Position numbers and translations under genes: made by a program. Under the pieces are notes generated by a model. The model ran no database searches. It was not told the DNA's origin and saw only the letters and a list, made by a program, of their open reading frames with translations. A stretch of DNA of 64,000 bases from Bradyrhizobium barranii subsp. barranii (GTDB taxonomy: Bacteria > Pseudomonadota > Alphaproteobacteria > Rhizobiales > Xanthobacteraceae), in contig NZ_CP086136.1 in the NCBI RefSeq assembly GCF_017565645.3, forward strand, positions 2,184,001-2,248,000. The letters run 5' to 3'. This document shows, one piece after another, positions 1-10,466 of the stretch; position 1 is the stretch's first letter, and every line of letters starts with the position of its first letter.

Positions 1-66
1 GACGAATGTCCATAGGTCGATCTCTTTCCGGATTGAGATGGTGTCGAGCGGACACGATGCTGCGTT

Positions 67-90
67 CCCTCTCCCGCGCGGGGAGAAGGG
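67..90. repeat. Short GC hairpin of the ctctcccg/gggagaag repeat family
   Basis: A half-copy of the palindrome that appears in full at 15171-15316 and 62918-63063. It lies just downstream of the broken dapA-family gene. No coding region is evident in bases 1-127. Confidence 0.5.
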
Positions 91-127
91 GGTGGCAGCA
101 TGCGTGTGAAGAAAGGAAGTGGAAGCT

Positions 128-1035
128 CTACGCCGCGACTTTCATCCGTCGCTCGATCTCGCGGTCGATCTGGGCTGCGAGCTCGCTGCTCACTTCGACC
201 ATCGGCAGGCGCACTTCGGGGCTGTCGATGAGGCCGCACCGCCACAGCCAGTACTTCGCCGGCGCCGGGCTCGGCTCGGTGAACAACAGGCGCGTCAGCT
301 CGGCGACCTCGTGCCAGCGCGCCTGCGCCGCGTCGTGTTGCCTCGCTTCACCTCGGCGTACACGGCCGCAAACGTCGCGGTCTCGACATGGGCGGACAGC
401 ACGATGCCGCCGTCGGCGCCGTCGGTGAGCGCCTCAAGGTAGTTCGCGTCCTCGCCGGTGAGCACGCGAAAGCCCTTCGGTCTGTCGCGCAGGAGCGCGA
501 TGGATTGCTCGCGGTTCGCGCCGCAATCCTTCAGCCCGACGATGTTCCGATGCTCGGCAAGCCGCAGCAGCGTCTGGTTGGTGATGTTGACCGAGGTGCG
601 ATAGGGGATGTTGTAGAGCGCGATCGGCCACGCGGCGTGATCGGCAAGGGCTTCGAAATGAGCCAGCAGCCCGCGCTGCGAGGGCCGCACATAATAGGGG
701 CTCGCGATCAGATAACAGTCGATCGGCCAGTCCGCGGTCTCGTCGAGGCGTTCCTTTAGCCGCGAAGTGTCCGCGCCCGACAGTCCGAGGCAGATCGGCA
801 GCGTGCGACGCCCCGCCGCCATCTCGTCGCGCACGATGGCGACGAGGCGCTCGAGCTCGGCCGCGCGCAGCGTCATGCCCTCGCCTGAGGTCGCCCCCAG
901 GATGAAGCCGTCGACGGCCTGTCCGCTGTAATGTCGCGTCAGCCGCCGCAACGACCTCTCGTCGAGAGCGCCGTCGCGAAACGGCGTCACCAGCGGCAGC
1001 CAGAGTCCGTGCAAATGATCTTGTAGACCGGTCAT
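128..1035 (-). pseudogene. Dihydrodipicolinate synthase (DapA) family lyase, frameshifted near its C-terminus
   Basis: Class I aldolase family (DapA/NAL). The protein starts MTGLQDHLHG at 1035, behind a good ribosome site (AGAAGGAGA). Family landmarks are present: an ATSGEG substrate loop, the YNIPYRTS tyrosine motif and GLKDC carrying the Schiff-base lysine. Near 335-340 the frame breaks. The uninterrupted frame runs on into a meaningless basic tail and stops at 295. The family-like C-terminus (DAAQARWHEVAEL ... ERRMKVAA) continues in the next frame and stops at 128. A single missing base in the GGC-AAC-ACG-ACG stretch explains it. Restored, the length is about 302 residues, normal for the family. 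The true substrate is unknown: many such paralogues act on other keto acids and are not the biosynthetic DapA. It is either a recent pseudogene or a sequencing error. Confidence 0.8.
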
Positions 1036-1082
1036 GTTCCATCTCCTTCTCGGGAAAAAACCTGAGACGGAGGGCACATGAA

Positions 1083-1108
1083 AAAACCCCGTCCAGGCGG
1101 CGGGGTTT
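1083..1108 (-). terminator. Rho-independent terminator between the mini-ORF and the dapA-family gene
   Basis: AAACCCCG and CGGGGTTTT arms are followed on the minus strand by TTTTTT. It sits 30 bases after the stop of the 29-codon ORF (1138-1227) and about 50 bases before the dapA-family start, so it could end the short transcript or act as an attenuator. Confidence 0.7.
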
Positions 1109-1137
1109 CGGGATTTGCTTGCGATGACGAAGCTGTG

Positions 1138-1227
1138 TTAGCGCGCGCAAAAATCCGAGGTCCCCGGATGGGGGCCTTTTTTCGAGGCGACTGCCTTGAA
1201 CGAGATTGCGCACGACTTCGTGATCAT
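1138..1227 (-). CDS. 29-residue ORF, probably leaderless, in its own promoter-terminator unit
   Basis: ATG at 1227 to TAA at 1138 encodes MITKSCAISFKAVASKKG and then a Pro/Gly/Ser-rich end with a Cys-Ala-Arg terminus. There is no Shine-Dalgarno sequence. A promoter with ideal spacing (-35 TTGACA at 1257-1262, 17 bases, -10 CATCAT at 1234-1239) places transcription start at or next to the A of the ATG, so the mRNA would be leaderless. A rho-independent terminator follows at 1083-1108. I recognise no family. It may be a real small protein, a leader peptide controlling the dapA-family gene, or an sRNA whose ORF is incidental. The promoter-ORF-terminator geometry is the support; the peptide itself has no other evidence. 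Confidence 0.45.
   Translation of the reverse strand: MITKSCAISFKAVASKKGPHPGTSDFCAR
1161..1184 (+). terminator. Plus-strand terminator-like hairpin inside the mini-ORF
   Basis: GGTCCCC, a GGAT loop, GGGGGCC, then TTTTTT on the plus strand. On the minus strand the stem has a C-A mismatch, so it works better for plus-strand transcripts. No plus-strand gene is evident upstream. Confidence 0.45.
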
Positions 1228-1233
1228 TCGCAA

Positions 1234-1262
1234 ATGATGCGGGGTGTACGTGGAACTGTCAA
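1234..1262 (-). promoter_or_regulatory. Sigma-70-type promoter for the 29-codon ORF
   Basis: Minus-strand TTGACA (1262-1257), 17-base spacer, CATCAT (1239-1234). The start codon at 1227 lies exactly where transcription would begin. Confidence 0.5.
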
Positions 1263-1296
1263 TACACGCGGAACGTGAAACCCGAATGGGACAGAA

Positions 1297-1325
1297 AAAA
1301 AGCCGGGCTCAAGCGAGCCCGGCTT
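1297..1325 (-). terminator. Terminator downstream of the LysR gene
   Basis: A perfect 11-base stem AAGCCGGGCTC/GAGCCCGGCTT with a 4-base loop, followed on the minus strand by seven T. It ends the trxB-lysR transcript. The 1326-1498 stretch between it and the LysR stop holds no gene I can support. Confidence 0.85.
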
Positions 1326-1498
1326 AAGGTATTGGCCACGTGAGGCCGACACAATCACCTTCCAAGAGGGATTACTGAACTCCCGCGCCACTGGAGGAGG
1401 GGGACAAATGCGCAACGCGAAGGCTCAGCGTGCAAACATTATGGGCTTGCCGAGCGCCATGCAGCAACCGTTCAGGTCGCATGTCAGACATGCGGAAA

Positions 1499-2422
1499 TC
1501 AGGAAGGCCAGCGCTGCGCCTTGCTCACCACGAAGTCGCGGAACACCTGCACGCGCGCGACCGTCTTCAACTCCTCGGGATAGACGAAATAAGTGTCGAG
1601 CTGGATCGAATCCGATTCTCCGAACAGCTGCACCAGGCGGCTCTGTTCTTCGATCAGATAGTCCGGCAGCGCCGCGATGCCGAGGCCCTGCTGGCAGGCG
1701 CGGACAAGGCCGAGGATGTTGTTCACTCTGAAATAGGCCTCGCGCGGACCAGAGCCGTTGCGGCCGGCTTCGACCAGCCAGTTGCGGTTCTGAAGATGTG
1801 GCGCGAAGTTGCCGTCGGAGAGCGTGATGATGCGGTGGGAGTCGAGCTCCTCGAGCGTGCGCGGCGTGCCGAAGCGCTTGATGTAATCCGGCGAGCAATA
1901 GGCGTGGAAGCCCATCGCGAACAGCTTGCGCTGGATGAGATCCGGCTGCGTCGGCTTGCGGGTGCGGATCGCGACGTCCGCCTCGCGCATCGACAGGTCG
2001 AGCTCCTCGTCGGTGACGATCAGCGAGATCCGGATTTCCGGATAGAGCGCAGTGAATTCGCCGAGCCGCGGGATCAGCCAGTTGATGCCGACGCCGGGCG
2101 TGGTGGTGATCTTGAGATCGCCGCTCGGCCGCTCGCGGCTGTCGGTCAGCTTGGCGCGCGCCGCCTGCAGCTGCATGAACACGTCATGCGCGGTGCGGAA
2201 GAGCAGGTCGCCCTGCTCGGTGAGGATCAGGCCGCGGGCGTGGCGGTGGAACAGCGAGACCGAGAGCTCCTGCTCCAGCGCCGACACTTGGCGGGACACC
2301 GCCGATTGCGACAGGCCGAGCTGCTCGCCCGCATGCGTGAAGCTGCCCGCTTCCGCCGCCGCGTGAAACACCTTCAGCTTGTCCCAATCCATATCCGTAA
2401 ATCCGTCGCGTGTTCGAGGCAT
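1499..2422 (-). CDS. LysR-family transcriptional regulator
   Basis: The N-terminal winged helix-turn-helix (DKLKVFHAAAEAGSFTHAGE, then LGLSQSAVSRQVSALEQEL) covers about residues 13-70. It is followed by the periplasmic-binding-protein-like effector domain (about 100-300). The start at 2422 lies 5 bases after the trxB stop. An internal ATG at 2392 (MDWDKLKVF) matches the usual LysR N-terminus better and may be the real start. It is almost certainly cotranscribed with trxB, which suggests a link to thiol or oxidative state, but no target is visible. Effector unknown. Confidence 0.9.
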   Translation of the reverse strand: MPRTRDGFTDMDWDKLKVFHAAAEAGSFTHAGEQLGLSQSAVSRQVSALEQELSVSLFHRHARGLILTEQGDLLFRTAHDVFMQLQAARAKLTDSRERPSGDLKITTTPGVGINWLIPRLGEFTALYPEIRISLIVTDEELDLSMREADVAIRTRKPTQPDLIQRKLFAMGFHAYCSPDYIKRFGTPRTLEELDSHRIITLSDGNFAPHLQNRNWLVEAGRNGSGPREAYFRVNNILGLVRACQQGLGIAALPDYLIEEQSRLVQLFGESDSIQLDTYFVYPEELKTVARVQVFRDFVVSKAQRWPS

Positions 2423-2427
2423 GATCT

Positions 2428-3393
2428 TTATTCCGCTGCAGCGCGCTCGCTGGCGCGCAGGGCCAGGAAACGTTCGGCTTCGAGAGCTGCCATGCAGCCG
2501 AGGCCGGCAGCCGTCACGGCTTGGCGATAGGTCTCATCGGCGACGTCGCCGGCGGCGAACAGGCCGGGCACCGAGGTGGCGGTCGAGTTCGGGGCAACCT
2601 CGACATAGCCCGACCGTTTCAGCTTGACCTGGTCCTTCACGAGCTCGGTCGCCGGCGCGTGTCCAATGGCGATGAAGACACCGTCGGTCTTCACGTTCGT
2701 GAGCGCGCCGGTCTTGACGTTCTTGAGGCGGACATGGGTGACCTTGTTCGGGTTCTCGGTGCCGCAGATCTCGTCGACAGCCGAGTCCCAGACCACCTTG
2801 ATCTTCGGGTGCTTGAACAGACGCTCCTGCAGGATGCGTTCGGCGCGGAAGTGATCGCGACGATGCACGATGGTGACCTGCGAGGCATGGTTGGTGAGGT
2901 ACAGGGCTTCCTCGACCGCGGTATTGCCGCCGCCGACCACCACGACTTCCTTGTTGCGGTAGAAGAAGCCGTCGCAGGTGGCGCAGGCCGACACGCCGCC
3001 GCCCTGGAATTTCGTTTCCGACGGGAGCCCGAGCCAGCGCGCCTGTGCGCCGGTGGCGAGGATGACGCTGTCGGCGAGATAGACGTCGCCGCTGTCGCAG
3101 GTGAGGCGGAACGGCCGCTGCATAGTCTCCAGCTTGGTGACCAGGTCGGAGACGATCTTGGTGCCGACATGGACCGCCTGCTTCTCCATCTGCTCCATCA
3201 GCCAGGGGCCCTGGATCACGTCGGCGAAGCCCGGATAGTTCTCGACGTCGGTGGTGATGGTGAGCTGGCCGCCAGCCTGGATCCCCTGGATCAGGATCGG
3301 CTCGAGCATCGCGCGCGCAGCGTAGATCGCCGCCGTGTAGCCGGCGGGGCCGGAGCCAATAATGACGACCTTTGCATGAACAGTGGCAGACAT
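2428..3393 (-). CDS. trxB: Thioredoxin-disulfide reductase
   Basis: FAD/NADPH-dependent reductase that recycles thioredoxin in the cytoplasm. The N-terminal FAD motif GSGPAGYTAAIYAARA, the redox-active CATC pair (Cys137 and Cys140), the NADPH motif VVGGGNTAVEEALYL with the following HRRDHFRA, and the late FAD motif GLFAAGDVAD are all present and in order. At 321 residues the length is normal for the low-molecular-weight TrxB class. It leads the trxB-lysR operon and is divergent from the Lrp gene. Confidence 0.97.
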   Translation of the reverse strand: MSATVHAKVVIIGSGPAGYTAAIYAARAMLEPILIQGIQAGGQLTITTDVENYPGFADVIQGPWLMEQMEKQAVHVGTKIVSDLVTKLETMQRPFRLTCDSGDVYLADSVILATGAQARWLGLPSETKFQGGGVSACATCDGFFYRNKEVVVVGGGNTAVEEALYLTNHASQVTIVHRRDHFRAERILQERLFKHPKIKVVWDSAVDEICGTENPNKVTHVRLKNVKTGALTNVKTDGVFIAIGHAPATELVKDQVKLKRSGYVEVAPNSTATSVPGLFAAGDVADETYRQAVTAAGLGCMAALEAERFLALRASERAAAE

Positions 3394-3567
3394 TTTGACG
3401 GACGCCTTTCACGGGGGATCTGCAGCGCGGGTGCGGAACGTGCCGGGAGGCCTCGCGGAAGCGCTGAAATATCAGAGCTAATCTAAGCCTTCTGGTGAGC
3501 TATGCAAGAATTGCATTCCCTGTCGGCGGATTTTTCCAACAGGGAACAAAAGTCGATTGCGCTGCAC

Positions 3568-3584
3568 GCGCAATAAAATTGCGC
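3568..3584. promoter_or_regulatory. Palindrome GCGCAAT-AAA-ATTGCGC between trxB and the Lrp gene
   Basis: A perfect 7-base inverted repeat in the divergent intergenic region, followed by a further GCGCAATTGC half-site. AT-centred palindromes of this form suit Lrp/AsnC-type regulators, so autoregulation of the adjacent Lrp gene is a reasonable guess. Confidence 0.45.
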
Positions 3585-3658
3585 AATTGCTGCGGACTGG
3601 CTATGAGGATTGCGTCAAATCCACCAATACAGCCGCAAAGGCCAGGAGTTCCAATCAC

Positions 3659-4138
3659 GTGTCGCGGAACCTAGACGAGATCGACCTGAAAATTCTCACC
3701 GAGGTCCAGGCCGACGGTCGAATCACGAATGTCGAGCTGGCCAAGCGCGTCGGCATCTCGCCGCCACCTTGCCTCCGCCGCGTCCGCGCGCTGGAGGAGG
3801 AGGGCTATATCCACGGCTATCGTGGCCTGCTCGACGCCCGCAAGCTCGGCTTCGACGTCACCGTGTTCGCCGCGGTGCACCTGTCCAGCCAGGCTGAGGC
3901 GGATTTACGCGCCTTCGAGGAGTTCGTCCGCGCCGAGCCCCTGGTGCGGGAATGCTGGATGCTGTCGGGCGAGGTCGATTTCATCCTGAAATGCGTCGCA
4001 CCGGACATGGCCACCTTCCAGGATTTCGTGACGCACCTCACCGCCGCGCCCCATGTGCGCAACGTGCGGACGTCGCTGGTGCTGCATAATTCGAAATACG
4101 AGGCGGCCGTGCCGCTTGATGTGAAGGGAAGAAGGTAA
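3659..4138 (+). CDS. Lrp/AsnC-family transcriptional regulator
   Basis: Begins at a GTG (3659, VSRNLDEIDLKIL) with an AGGAG ribosome site about 9 bases upstream. This gives 159 residues, typical of the family. The open frame upstream (from 3557) gives an implausible N-terminus. An N-terminal AsnC-type HTH (NVELAKRVGISPPPCLRRVRAL form) is followed by the RAM ligand-binding/oligomerisation domain (VTVFAAVHL ... LVRECWMLSGEVDFIL). It probably senses an amino acid, but the sequence does not show which. Confidence 0.93.
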   Translation: MSRNLDEIDLKILTEVQADGRITNVELAKRVGISPPPCLRRVRALEEEGYIHGYRGLLDARKLGFDVTVFAAVHLSSQAEADLRAFEEFVRAEPLVRECWMLSGEVDFILKCVAPDMATFQDFVTHLTAAPHVRNVRTSLVLHNSKYEAAVPLDVKGRR

Positions 4139-4140
4139 GC

Positions 4141-4172
4141 CTTCTCCCTCTCCCGGTTCTTGCGGGGAGAGG
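4141..4172. repeat. Half-copy of the ctctccc/ggggagagg intergenic repeat
   Basis: A palindromic fragment after the Lrp gene, of the same family as the full copies at 15171 and 62918. Confidence 0.5.
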
Positions 4173-4201
4173 CACACGGCTCTCGCAATACCCCGAAACA
4201 A

Positions 4202-4228
4202 AAAGGCCGCGCAGGGCGCGGCCTTTTC
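4202..4228. terminator. Bidirectional terminator between Lrp and greA
   Basis: An 11-base stem AAAAGGCCGCG/CGCGGCCTTTT with a 5-base loop. It serves both convergent genes. Confidence 0.85.
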
Positions 4229-4257
4229 GAAACATCATCGCGCTTGGCGGCAAATGC

Positions 4258-4731
4258 TTACCGCCACTCCACCTTGGTGATCTCATACGCCTTGGCGCCG
4301 CCGGGGGCGTTGACCTCGACGGTTGAACCCTTCTTCTTGCCGATCAGCGCGCGCGCGAGCGGCGAGGTGATGGAGATGCGGCCCTTCTTGGCGTCGGCCT
4401 CGACCTCGCCGACGATCTGCCACACCGTCTTCTTCTCGGTATCCTCGTCGACCAGCGTCACGGTGGCGCCGAACTTGATGGTGTCGCCCGACAGCTTGGA
4501 AATATCGATGATGTCGGCGCGCGCGAGCTTGTCCTCAAGCTCGGCGATGCGGCCCTCATTGTGGGACTGCTCTTCCTTCGCGGCATGATATTCCGCGTTC
4601 TCCGACAGGTCGCCGTGCGAGCGCGCTTCCGCAATATGCTCGATGATGCGCGGACGGTCCTCGGACTGGCGCTTCTTCAATTCTTCCCCGAGCGCGGCAA
4701 AGCCGCCCGCTGTCATCGGAACCTTTTCCAT
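4258..4731 (-). CDS. greA: Transcription elongation factor GreA
   Basis: Stimulates cleavage of backtracked RNA in stalled RNA polymerase. The start [20 protein letters not shown] at 4731 has a GAGAAGAG ribosome site and gives 157 residues, the usual GreA length. The longer open frame to 4866 adds an unrelated N-terminus. The N-terminal coiled coil carries the acidic tip region ([12 protein letters not shown]). The C-terminal FKBP-like domain ends [20 protein letters not shown]. Confidence 0.97.
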   Translation of the reverse strand: MEKVPMTAGGFAALGEELKKRQSEDRPRIIEHIAEARSHGDLSENAEYHAAKEEQSHNEGRIAELEDKLARADIIDISKLSGDTIKFGATVTLVDEDTEKKTVWQIVGEVEADAKKGRISITSPLARALIGKKKGSTVEVNAPGGAKAYEITKVEWR

Positions 4732-4862
4732 CTCTTCTCTCGTCCTTCGGCCGCGCGCCCCGGCAAGACACAGGGCGCGGCAACCTTGATTCGTCAGTAC
4801 TTCCGGGGCTGAGTATACGGCCACCGGAACGGTTATGTGGGTCTGGCGCCGGAACAGAACAA

Positions 4863-4897
4863 CCACAACGGCCGGACAGTTCCTCCGGCCATTGTGG
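4863..4897 (-). terminator. Hairpin downstream of carB
   Basis: A 14-base imperfect stem (CCACAACGGCCGGA with TCCGGCCATTGTGG) lies 45 bases after the carB stop. The T-run is poor, so it may be a 3' stabiliser or a weak terminator. Confidence 0.5.
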
Positions 4898-4941
4898 CTT
4901 CATTGCCAGTCACTTAGCGGAAGCGTCGCCGTCGCTAGCGA

Positions 4942-8409
<3,468 letters not shown>

Positions 8410-8435
8410 CTCTCGCCGAAGTGGATTTTGGGCAC

Positions 8436-8463
8436 AAAAAAAGGGCGCGCTTGCCGCGCGTCC
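8436..8463 (-). terminator. Terminator or attenuator 27 bases upstream of carB
   Basis: A GC stem (GGACGCG/CGCGCCC in minus orientation) followed by seven T, placed between the MFS gene and carB. A second hairpin directly after the MFS stop (8518-8543) could already end the MFS transcript, so this one may regulate carB. Confidence 0.6.
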
Positions 8464-8517
8464 CCTTGAGCCGAGAGCGCGGGGTCTCCCCTCGCGCGCG
8501 GGTGGGTCTTAGACCAG

Positions 8518-8543
8518 TTTTCGGGGCGGCGAAACCCCGAAAA
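8518..8543. terminator. Hairpin directly downstream of the MFS gene
   Basis: TTTTCGGGG and CCCCGAAAA arms, perfect over 9 bases, starting 8 bases after the MFS stop codon. Confidence 0.6.
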
Positions 8544-8550
8544 ACGCCCA

Positions 8551-9720
8551 TTAACCGGCAATTTTGACGGGTTTTGGCCGTGCCTGCCAGCCACGGGCGA
8601 GATGCACCAGCAGCGAGGCCGCAACGCTCGATCCGCCGATCCAGCCAAGATCAGTAGGCGAAAGGGTGGCCAGCACCGCGCCACCCAGGGCCCCGCCGAT
8701 GGCAAAGCCGAGATACATGGCGGAGGCGTTGAGCGAGAGTGCGATCATCGAGGCCTGCGGCTCGATCCGGATGATGCTGGCGATCTGAGCCGGATAGAAC
8801 GCCCAGCCCGAGATGCCCCAGAGGAAGATCGCGCCCAGCACCGCATAATGCGCCTGTCCGGGCATCAACTTCAGGACCAGCGAATGCAGGATCAGGGCGC
8901 TCGCCATGCCGGCGAGCCCGAGGCCTGCAGTGGCGAGCGTGCCGAGCCGGTCGGCCAGGACACCGCCCAGCATATTCCCGATGGCGGCGGCGCCGCCGAA
9001 CACCAGCAGCGCGAGGCTGATCTGCGCGGCGTCGAAGCCGAGGCCGTGCAACGGGACCGCGAAATAGGTGAACACGGTGAAGCCGCCGACCGCCCATAAG
9101 ATCGTGATCAGAAGCGCAATCACGACATTGCTGTGACGCGCCACCGCCAGCCGTTCGCTGAGCGAGGCGGTGTTGCGCGGCAGGCCGCGGGGCAAGCCAA
9201 GCAGCAGGCCGGCAAGCGCAACCGCGCCGATCAAGGCCACCATGGCAAAGGTCGCGCGCCAGCCGAGCAGGCTGCCGACGAGATTGCCGAGCGGGACGCC
9301 GATCACGGTCGCAACCGTGAGGCCCGAGGTGACCAGCGCCACAGCGCGGCCGCGCCGTTCGGGCGCGGCGACGGCCACCGATACGGCGAGCGCCGTCGGC
9401 ATGCATAGTCCGGAGCCCAGCGCCATCAGCATGCGGGAGGCCAGCAGCAGGGCGTAGCTGGAAGCCACCGTCGCGACGAGATTTCCGGCGATGAAGGTCG
9501 TCAGCGCCAGGGCCAGCACGGTGCGGCGGTCGATATTGTTCAGCGTCACCGCCAGGATCGGCGAACCCACCGCATAGGTGAGGGCGTAGGCGGTGACCAA
9601 TTGGCCGGCGGCAGGGACGGAAATCGAAAGATCGGCGGCGATCGACGGCAAAAGCCCTGCAATGACAAAGCCTTCGGTACCAATCGCGAAGGCCGCGAGA
9701 GCCAGCCAGAACACGCTCAT
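8551..9720 (-). CDS. MFS drug/metabolite exporter (DHA1 type)
   Basis: 389 residues with about 12 hydrophobic helices. The protein opens MSVFWLALAAFAIGTEGFVIAGLLPSIA, and a motif-A-like stretch in loop 2-3 (NNIDRRTVLALAL) is present. The AraJ/arabinose-efflux-like GTEGFVIAG motif suggests a proton-driven exporter in the inner membrane. Divergent from an ArsR-type regulator across a region with two TTCAA-N6-TTGAA dyads, so its expression is probably repressed by that regulator. Substrate unknown. Confidence 0.9.
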   Translation of the reverse strand: MSVFWLALAAFAIGTEGFVIAGLLPSIAADLSISVPAAGQLVTAYALTYAVGSPILAVTLNNIDRRTVLALALTTFIAGNLVATVASSYALLLASRMLMALGSGLCMPTALAVSVAVAAPERRGRAVALVTSGLTVATVIGVPLGNLVGSLLGWRATFAMVALIGAVALAGLLLGLPRGLPRNTASLSERLAVARHSNVVIALLITILWAVGGFTVFTYFAVPLHGLGFDAAQISLALLVFGGAAAIGNMLGGVLADRLGTLATAGLGLAGMASALILHSLVLKLMPGQAHYAVLGAIFLWGISGWAFYPAQIASIIRIEPQASMIALSLNASAMYLGFAIGGALGGAVLATLSPTDLGWIGGSSVAASLLVHLARGWQARPKPVKIAG

Positions 9721-9737
9721 TGGACGATATCCCTATG

Positions 9738-9801
9738 TTCAACGTTTATTGAACTATTGAATGCGAGGGTCGAGAAGTCAATTGATTCAAGAACTATTGA
9801 A
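9738..9801. promoter_or_regulatory. Paired operators TTCAA-N6-TTGAA in the MFS/ArsR divergent promoter
   Basis: Two perfect dyads at 9738-9753 and 9786-9801, 48 bases apart. The 11-mer GAACTATTGAA also recurs exactly 40 bases apart (9751 and 9791). They are the natural binding sites for the adjacent ArsR-type regulator. Confidence 0.6.
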
Positions 9802-9832
9802 CATCACGGTCAGTTTGCTATGATTCCAGACC

Positions 9833-10204
9833 ATGAGCCGCACGCCCCTTCATCCCACCCGCGAGCAGATCGAGCTGCCGATGGTTCTGGATTGCCTGAG
9901 CGATCCGATCCGGTTGGCCATCGTCTATCAGCTCGCCCAGCAGGAACGTGTCAGCAGCGAACTCTGCTGTGGCGACTTCAGCGGCCTTTCCGGCAAATCC
10001 AACCTCGCCTACCATTTCGCCAAGCTGCGCGAATGCGGCCTGATGCTGACGCGCGTGGCGGGCACCAACCGGTTCATGCGGCTCCGCCGCGAGGATCTGG
10101 ACGCACGCTTTCCGGGGCTGCTCGATGCTGTCCTCAGCTCCGCAGCCAAGGATGCCGACCGGCTACAGCTGCTGTCGGAGTGCGAAACGGTCGAAGTGGA
10201 TTGA
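9833..10204 (+). CDS. ArsR-type winged-helix regulator
   Basis: 123 residues. The helix-turn-helix region (LSDPIRLAIVYQLAQQERV ... SGKSNLAYHFAKLRECGLM) resembles ArsR-family repressors. No classical metal-binding cysteine box is present, although a CCGDF pair of cysteines occurs near residues 45-46. Divergent from the MFS exporter, which it most likely controls through the dyads at 9738-9801. Confidence 0.85.
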   Translation: MSRTPLHPTREQIELPMVLDCLSDPIRLAIVYQLAQQERVSSELCCGDFSGLSGKSNLAYHFAKLRECGLMLTRVAGTNRFMRLRREDLDARFPGLLDAVLSSAAKDADRLQLLSECETVEVD

Positions 10205-10249
10205 AGTTTGCGAGTTTTCGAGAATTTGCTTTGGGCGGTCCGTTGAAGC

Positions 10250-10336
10250 GTGCCCGTCTTCGCCCTTCGGGCTTCGCCGAGGCGGCCTTCGCACGATACG
10301 GCTTGCCTAGCCGAAGCTGGCGGAGCCAGCGAAGGC
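10250..10336. repeat. Palindromic repeat abutting the 3' end of the tRNA-Cys gene
   Basis: Contains nested hairpins (CGCCCTTCGGGCTTCG; AGCTGGCGGAGCCAGC). It starts directly after the encoded CCA of the minus-strand tRNA. It looks like a dispersed repeat or a tRNA 3' trailer structure. Family assignment is uncertain. Confidence 0.4.
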
Positions 10337-10412
10337 TGGAGACCCGGCCTGGATTTGAACCAGGATGAAGAGCGTTGCACCGCCCTCGCGTAGACGCTTC
10401 CGCCACCGGGCC
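10337..10412 (-). tRNA. tRNA-Cys (anticodon GCA) with an atypical anticodon arm
   Basis: A 76-base cloverleaf read on the minus strand. The 7-bp acceptor is GGCCCGG/CCGGGTC with one G-T pair, the discriminator is U73 (the cysteine identity base) and CCA is encoded. The D stem is 3 bp (GCG/CGC). The T arm is perfect (CCTGG TTCAAAT CCAGG). The anticodon GCA lies in T-GCA-A context. The arm cannot form the usual 5-bp stem with a 7-base loop. It folds either as a 6-bp stem (AGGGCG/CGCTCT) with a 6-base loop or as 5 bp with an 8-base loop. It may be a functional variant, a tRNA-Cys with an indel error, or a pseudo-tRNA. Confidence 0.7.
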
Positions 10413-10466
10413 GCGACGATCTTTACCTATCGGCGTGCGACAAGCCACCTCGGGCAGTCATTATGC

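Noticed and set aside
1408..1731. Plus-strand ORF with a strong ribosome-site-like GGAGGAGGGGG in front
   Set aside because: Most of it lies antisense to the well-supported LysR gene and the protein sequence has no coherent fold or composition.
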